Below are positions 1-3,266 of a DNA stretch of 5,957 nucleotides, one piece after another. The notes beneath the pieces were generated by a model that was not told where the DNA came from, ran no database searches, and worked only from the letters and a program-made list of their open reading frames with translations. Position numbers and translations under genes: made by a program. Source of the DNA: Clostridia bacterium (GTDB lineage: Bacteria; Bacillota; Clostridia; DUPQ01); the NCBI GenBank assembly GCA_028690885.1, contig JAQVAJ010000109.1:1-5957 (forward strand). Reading direction: 5' to 3'. The number at the start of each line of letters is the position of its first letter. Position 1 is the first letter of the stretch.

Positions 1-642
1 GCTCTTGGCGATCAGTGGTGCCGAGTCCAGGTAAGCCAGACACCTGGACAGGCCGTGAAACGTGTGCTCCATGTCTGTCGAGGTCATCCAGTAGCCAAAA
101 CCGAAGCCGCTATATGGCATCATGGCACATAACATGTACACCTCGCGGGTTTCTTCCGTTACCGGATCCAGGATGTGGAACACATCGCCGGCGAAGTCAA
201 CCTGCATTTCCTCTCCAGGACGGTACGGATTCATGTAGGCCACGTTGTGTGCTTTACGATACTCTCTTATGTATTGCTTAAACTGGGTTAACTTGTAACC
301 GTGTGGATGTCTTTTAATGTATTGTTCCCAAAGATACTCCATCGTGGTGTGCGGTTCCCTTAACTCGCTAACGATTCCGGGAAGCAATGGTTCCAGATCA
401 AGTAAACGGGGATCTTTCCCTTTCCCGTTCCCCGGTGGCTGTAGCAATGCTTTCAGTTGTGCGTCATCAAGTTGGCTTAATGCCTGAAAGTTCTCTCCCG
501 TTGCTATCGCCCGTTGTCGATAGTCACTCAATGTACTCTTTCCCATGTTGAGTTGCTTGCAGATGTGCTCATAGGAACGGCCGGCGGCCAGATACTGCAT
601 TAATGTTTTTAATTTGAGCATTGTAATTTTTGAATTAGCCAT
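1..642 (-). CDS. istA: IS21-family transposase IstA, N-terminal 214 residues (cut by window edge)
   Basis: IstA is the DDE transposase of IS21-type elements. It binds the terminal repeats, cuts and joins the ends, and works with the AAA+ helper IstB. The frame is open from ATG at 642 to base 1 without a stop. Residues about 7-45 form a helix-turn-helix region (LMQYLAAGRSYEHICKQLNM, then GKSTLSDY). The sequence EEMQVDFAGD at about 144-153 carries the first catalytic Asp, D149, at the start of the RNase H-like core. The last visible residues (LDSAPLIAKS) are the stretch that in this family normally precedes the Asp-Asn of the second catalytic site, so that Asp should lie just outside the window. 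Family members are about 500 residues long, so more than half is missing here, including the final Glu. The start is fixed by AAGGAG seven bases upstream. I see no frameshift or internal stop. The region is visibly richer in GC than the operon to its right. Confidence 0.9.
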   Translation of the reverse strand, partial: MANSKITMLKLKTLMQYLAAGRSYEHICKQLNMGKSTLSDYRQRAIATGENFQALSQLDDAQLKALLQPPGNGKGKDPRLLDLEPLLPGIVSELREPHTTMEYLWEQYIKRHPHGYKLTQFKQYIREYRKAHNVAYMNPYRPGEEMQVDFAGDVFHILDPVTEETREVYMLCAMMPYSGFGFGYWMTSTDMEHTFHGLSRCLAYLDSAPLIAKS

Positions 643-649
643 AATACCA

Positions 650-655
650 CTCCTT
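650..655 (-). promoter_or_regulatory. Shine-Dalgarno site of istA
   Basis: The minus strand reads AAGGAG, seven bases before the ATG at 642. It is the only strong Shine-Dalgarno site in the window. The genes of the adjacent operon rely on A-rich leaders or stop-start overlaps instead. It fixes the istA start. Confidence 0.75.
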
Positions 656-715
656 AACGTGTTAATCGACAGGGCAATATTATGAAATTTATATTAAAAA
701 TTACAGTCTCATCAT

Positions 716-806
716 GCGGTACTGTTTACTCCGACGCGGCGGTACTGTTTCATCCGACGCGACAGTACTGTTTCATCCGACGCAGCGGTACGATTTGGCC
801 GACGTT
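716..806. repeat. Four tandem 23-bp terminal repeats of the IS21 element
   Basis: Four copies of a 22-bp unit start at 716, 739, 762 and 785, an exact 23-bp period. The first three read close to GCGGTACTGTTTCATCCGAC followed by GC. Copy 1 has ACTCC in place of CATCC, copy 3 begins ACAGT, and copy 4, nearest the tip, is the most diverged (ACGATTTGGCCGACG). Multiple spaced terminal repeats are typical of IS21-family ends, where they are the binding sites of IstA. A 23-bp period is about two helical turns, so successive sites would face a similar side of the DNA. The units are contiguous with only a 1-bp joint, which rules out a CRISPR array. Confidence 0.85.
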
Positions 807-925
807 ATCACATAAACATCAAAACATACATAAAAAATCTGTATATAAGTAGTTAAAAACATAGATGAAGTTATAAGAAACAACACTACAAGGTAGATAA
901 CAAAAAAACCTTATAGCTTCGCAAT

Positions 926-940
926 AAGTGAATCTCACTT
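926..940. promoter_or_regulatory. Short palindrome upstream of the promoter (possible operator)
   Basis: AAGTGA and TCACTT form a perfect 6-bp inverted repeat around a 3-bp centre (ATC). It lies 14 bp upstream of the proposed -33 element. This position would suit a dimeric regulator. It is too short, and lacks the following T run, to be a convincing terminator. A repeat of this size can arise by chance in AT-rich DNA, and no regulator gene is visible nearby. Confidence 0.25.
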
Positions 941-954
941 CAACTCACCTAATA

Positions 955-980
955 TTTGTTAATACACTGCATTACTTTTG
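955..980 (+). promoter_or_regulatory. Candidate Bacteroidetes-type promoter of the four-gene operon
   Basis: TACTTTTG at 973-980 matches the Bacteroidetes -7 consensus TAnnTTTG exactly, and TTTG at 955-958 could be the -33 element. The 14-bp gap between them is a few bases shorter than usual, which lowers confidence in the upstream box. Transcription would begin at about 985-988, giving a leader of only 10-13 bases before the ATG at 998. Translation would then depend on an A-rich leader (AAAAGAAAGATATT) without a clear Shine-Dalgarno site, which is common in this phylum. No later promoter is evident, so this one probably serves all four genes. Confidence 0.5.
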
Positions 981-997
981 TATAAAAGAAAGATATT

Positions 998-1165
998 ATG
1001 AAAGCAATAGCACCAAAATTCGAGCAAAAGTTTAAGCAGACACAAAGCCATTCTTCTGAAACAAAGAAGAATACGACTTCAGTTAAGACGACCAAATCAC
1101 ATAAGGAGATGGTTGATGCGGAAATTCAATATTTACTTCAATGGGCTTATAATAATTATAAATGA
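998..1165 (+). CDS. Small hydrophilic protein of unknown function, 55 aa, first gene of the operon
   Basis: This short frame runs from ATG at 998 to TGA at 1163-1165. I do not recognise the product. Residues 1-40 are basic and polar, rich in Lys, Thr, Ser and Gln, and probably disordered. The last 15 residues (AEIQYLLQWAYNNYK) look like an amphipathic helix with several aromatics. There is no signal peptide or membrane segment, so it should be cytoplasmic. Its stop overlaps the start of the next gene in an ATGA junction, and a TAnnTTTG promoter element lies just upstream; both argue that it is truly translated. Besides any role of the peptide, its translation may drive that of the 434-aa gene, which has no Shine-Dalgarno site of its own. 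A likely role is as a small partner or regulator of that neighbour, but this is inferred from position only. Confidence 0.65.
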   Translation: MKAIAPKFEQKFKQTQSHSSETKKNTTSVKTTKSHKEMVDAEIQYLLQWAYNNYK

Positions 1166-2466
1166 TTACTAAAATGATAGCGGAACCTACAATTTACGAA
1201 TGGGCAAATAGAGATGTTCGCACAGGGAGCATTCCAAGCCGAAATCAAGACGGTAGCTTTGAACTGTCTAATGGTATGAGAAAGATATTGAACTTTTCCT
1301 GTTATTCTTTTATTCCTAACACTAATTTGGAGTTGCAAAGACTAAAGCAGGAGCAATCCGATCTGTTTAAGCAGATGCTGCATCAACAGACAGTTTATGA
1401 AAAAAGCAAATTGGCTGAGTGTTATTTAAAAGATAAAGAGATTGAACTGGTTAGGGAGTCTGCAGATTTAGATATTTTACAGGGAGACATTCTTCGCGAA
1501 AAAGAGCTGTTAGTGAACAGAGGGTATCAGCCACCTGAAGAACCTAAAAGAGGTATTCCCAGATTAGCTACTTCCACATCGGGAAGAAAAACAAGAATTA
1601 ACAGCAGGGATCTTAAAAAATGGGGGGTCGTTTTTTTGAGCATTGTTATTTTGGAGGGTTTTTTTGGCTTAGCGCTTTGGGATTCATTACGAGATCAGAA
1701 AAGTATAATTCAGGTGATATTAAGAATTGCGGCATCAGGTATCCTGGTTGTCACGCTCCACATTGCAGAATATAGGTATAAAAATCTCAAAAAGGGGATT
1801 TATGCCGGCTACATAATGTATGGGATTGTCACTTTAACTACCATACTTATCGGATCATTAGTGCTCGGATATTTCTTTCCGGAATATTTGGAAGGAAACG
1901 TGGGCTTTGATGCTAATGTTTTTGATTTAAATCTCGATGAAACCTCAATAAATACTGCTGCACCACGTAGTGTAATCGGCTTTTATATCAGATACGATTT
2001 CATTTTGGGTATAATCGCTGTAATAATCTTTATGCTTATTTCCTTCTTGGAAACCGGTAAGAGAAAAAATAAGAGTAGTGTAGAAAATTCTTTGGTTAAT
2101 AAGGTGAAGGTCAATATTAACCCTGCTTTTATTCAATTACTGAATCTTTACGAAAAGGAATTTGCACAAATTGAAAAAGTGAATAACTTAAAAATTGAAA
2201 TCCAAAAACTTAAAGCTGAACCTAACTATTTAAGTGTGGAAGTACTAGATCTACTAAAAATGCACAAACAAAAGATTGAAGAATTAAAACTCCAAATTAG
2301 CAACAAGCGAAACTCACTTGAACAACGCTTTAATCAGCTTGAAGAACAGTTAAACCAATATAAAGTAGATTTTAAAGACGTATATTGTAGTTTGCCTACA
2401 GCATATTTATTTAATCCAGTATGGCCTGACAGAAAGGATATTAATCAATATTACAATATTAAATAA
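1162..2466 (+). CDS. Four-helix membrane protein with long cytoplasmic coiled coils, 434 aa, unknown family
   Basis: I do not recognise the family. A polar N-terminus (1-52) is followed by a heptad-rich coiled coil at about 54-118 and a linker with a Pro-rich part and a basic part (122-153). Four hydrophobic helices follow at about 154-174, 182-203, 214-238 and 279-296, and then a second long coiled coil at about 325-402. The C-terminus (403-434) contains several aromatic residues. Lys and Arg clusters at 142-153, 204-211 and 300-304 place both coiled coils in the cytoplasm under the positive-inside rule. The only sizeable outside loop (239-278) is acidic. Such a plan suits an oligomeric inner-membrane scaffold or sensor that passes a cytoplasmic signal outward, but that is inference. 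The start is the ATG within ATGA at the end of the small gene; Met5 is an alternative. The lipoprotein gene begins 20 bp downstream. Confidence 0.85.
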   Translation: MITKMIAEPTIYEWANRDVRTGSIPSRNQDGSFELSNGMRKILNFSCYSFIPNTNLELQRLKQEQSDLFKQMLHQQTVYEKSKLAECYLKDKEIELVRESADLDILQGDILREKELLVNRGYQPPEEPKRGIPRLATSTSGRKTRINSRDLKKWGVVFLSIVILEGFFGLALWDSLRDQKSIIQVILRIAASGILVVTLHIAEYRYKNLKKGIYAGYIMYGIVTLTTILIGSLVLGYFFPEYLEGNVGFDANVFDLNLDETSINTAAPRSVIGFYIRYDFILGIIAVIIFMLISFLETGKRKNKSSVENSLVNKVKVNINPAFIQLLNLYEKEFAQIEKVNNLKIEIQKLKAEPNYLSVEVLDLLKMHKQKIEELKLQISNKRNSLEQRFNQLEEQLNQYKVDFKDVYCSLPTAYLFNPVWPDRKDINQYYNIK

Positions 2467-2486
2467 TCAGTTAAAAAAAATAGAAA

Positions 2487-3266
2487 ATGAAAAAATATCT
2501 TTATTCAACAATTTCGTTGTTAGTTCTATTTACCATTTTAACTTCTTGTGGAAAACTCACAACATGTGAGGAGATTGAACTATCGGAAATAACGATGCTT
2601 ATAGACGTTTCTGACGAGCAACTTTTCACTGAAATATTCAAAGATTTTGAGCAGAATCTACCATATTTCATGAAGAATACTCCGTTTGCAAATTTAGGAG
2701 AGTGCGAGGAGGCTACACTTACCATAGGTAATCTTTCTGGTAAAGATGAGCTAATAAAGCGGTCTAAAACCATTCGTATTGACCAAAAAGGGTTGAGTGG
2801 AGCAGGAAAAAGGAAAAGAGGCAATCCGTCAGAAGTGATAGCGTTGTTGAAAAAAAACTTGGATGATTTTGAAACATTAAGCAAGGACCCAGCGTATAAT
2901 TCTGCTACCAATATTATTCAAACTCTCATAAAAGCCGTACTAGAAATGAATGTGGAATCAGAAAACACCTTGTTGGTATTTAGTGATATGATAATAAACA
3001 ATAAAACCGAATCAATAAATTTTTATAAAAAAATACCAGAGGAACCATCAGAAACAATGGATAAGCTCATAGATAATGTATTGTGGAATAACCTAAGATA
3101 TAAGATCGAAGAAGGTCTCGATGTTAAGATAGTAATCGTGCTGAAAAGTGATTATAGAAACAAGGTTAACAAAAAAACGGTGAAAGAATTTTGGATAGAA
3201 GCGTTAAACTACATTGGGTTTACTGATATACAAGTAATAGACAATTTATCAAATAAAATAGTATGA
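2487..3266 (+). CDS. Lipoprotein with a von Willebrand factor A-like domain, 259 aa
   Basis: The N-terminus is a type II signal peptide: basic residues MKK, a hydrophobic core, and the lipobox LTSC with Cys21 as the lipidated residue. The mature protein is therefore periplasmic, membrane-anchored or surface-exposed. The rest resembles a vWA Rossmann-like fold with MIDAS metal-site landmarks in order: a beta strand ending in DVSDE (D40, S42, and E44 where the third Ser is usual), SATNIIQTLIKAV with T141, and the strand TLLVFSDM with S166-D167. A late strand KIVIVLK (214-220) also fits. Proteins with vWA folds usually mediate metal-dependent protein contacts. The Ser-to-Glu change could alter metal binding. 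Basic residues cluster at 108-111 in a long insert between the first strand and T141. Cys27 and Cys73 could pair. The gene follows the 434-aa gene by 20 bp and overlaps the next start by 4 bp, so it is probably an extracytoplasmic partner of both membrane proteins. The vWA call rests on motif order and needs structure prediction. Confidence 0.8.
   Translation: MKKYLYSTISLLVLFTILTSCGKLTTCEEIELSEITMLIDVSDEQLFTEIFKDFEQNLPYFMKNTPFANLGECEEATLTIGNLSGKDELIKRSKTIRIDQKGLSGAGKRKRGNPSEVIALLKKNLDDFETLSKDPAYNSATNIIQTLIKAVLEMNVESENTLLVFSDMIINNKTESINFYKKIPEEPSETMDKLIDNVLWNNLRYKIEEGLDVKIVIVLKSDYRNKVNKKTVKEFWIEALNYIGFTDIQVIDNLSNKIV

Larger units (their letters stand above)
1..812 (-). mobile_element. One end of an IS21-family insertion sequence (partial)
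   Basis: This is the istA-proximal end of an IS21-type element that reads leftward and leaves the window at base 1. Three things support it: an IstA-like transposase with the VDF catalytic Asp region, a block of four 23-bp repeats between the gene and the edge of the element, and a visible drop in GC content to the right of about 810. IS21 elements usually carry several transposase-binding repeats near each end and terminate in TG...CA. Read on the minus strand, the tip would be TGTGATAACG (ending at 812) or TGATAACG (ending at 810), so the boundary is uncertain by about 2 bp. The target duplication cannot be checked because the other end is absent. Bases 643-715 are the untranslated leader of istA and hold no further gene. 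Confidence 0.85.
813..997 (+). other. AT-rich intergenic region between the IS end and the operon
   Basis: This 185-bp stretch has no convincing reading frame on either strand. It is strongly AT-rich and contains homopolymeric A runs, the palindrome at 926-940 and the candidate promoter at 955-980. The IS ends about 145 bp before that promoter, so the core promoter appears intact, but anything once located further upstream has been separated from the operon by the insertion. I see no tRNA, att-like repeat or strong terminator in it. Confidence 0.7.

Noticed and set aside
15..281. Plus-strand open frame of 88 codons
   Set aside because: It is antisense to istA and its product (Cys/Arg/Ser-rich, low hydrophobic order) looks like no protein family; it is a shadow of the transposase frame.
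716..806. Tandem repeats as a CRISPR array
   Set aside because: The units are contiguous with no variable spacers, and they sit at the end of an IS21 element where such repeats are expected.
890..912. AAGGT...ACCTT inverted repeat as a terminator
   Set aside because: The stem is only 5 bp with a 13-base A-rich loop, too weak to support; no gene ends nearby that would need it.
1945..2136. Minus-strand open frame of 63 codons opposite the 434-aa gene
   Set aside because: It is a shadow of membrane-coding sequence, with no start signal or similarity; the same applies to the minus-strand frame at 1156-1338.
2501..2911. Minus-strand open frame of 136 codons opposite the lipoprotein gene
   Set aside because: The plus-strand frame has a clear lipobox, vWA-like motifs and operon context; the antisense product shows none of these and would need its own promoter.
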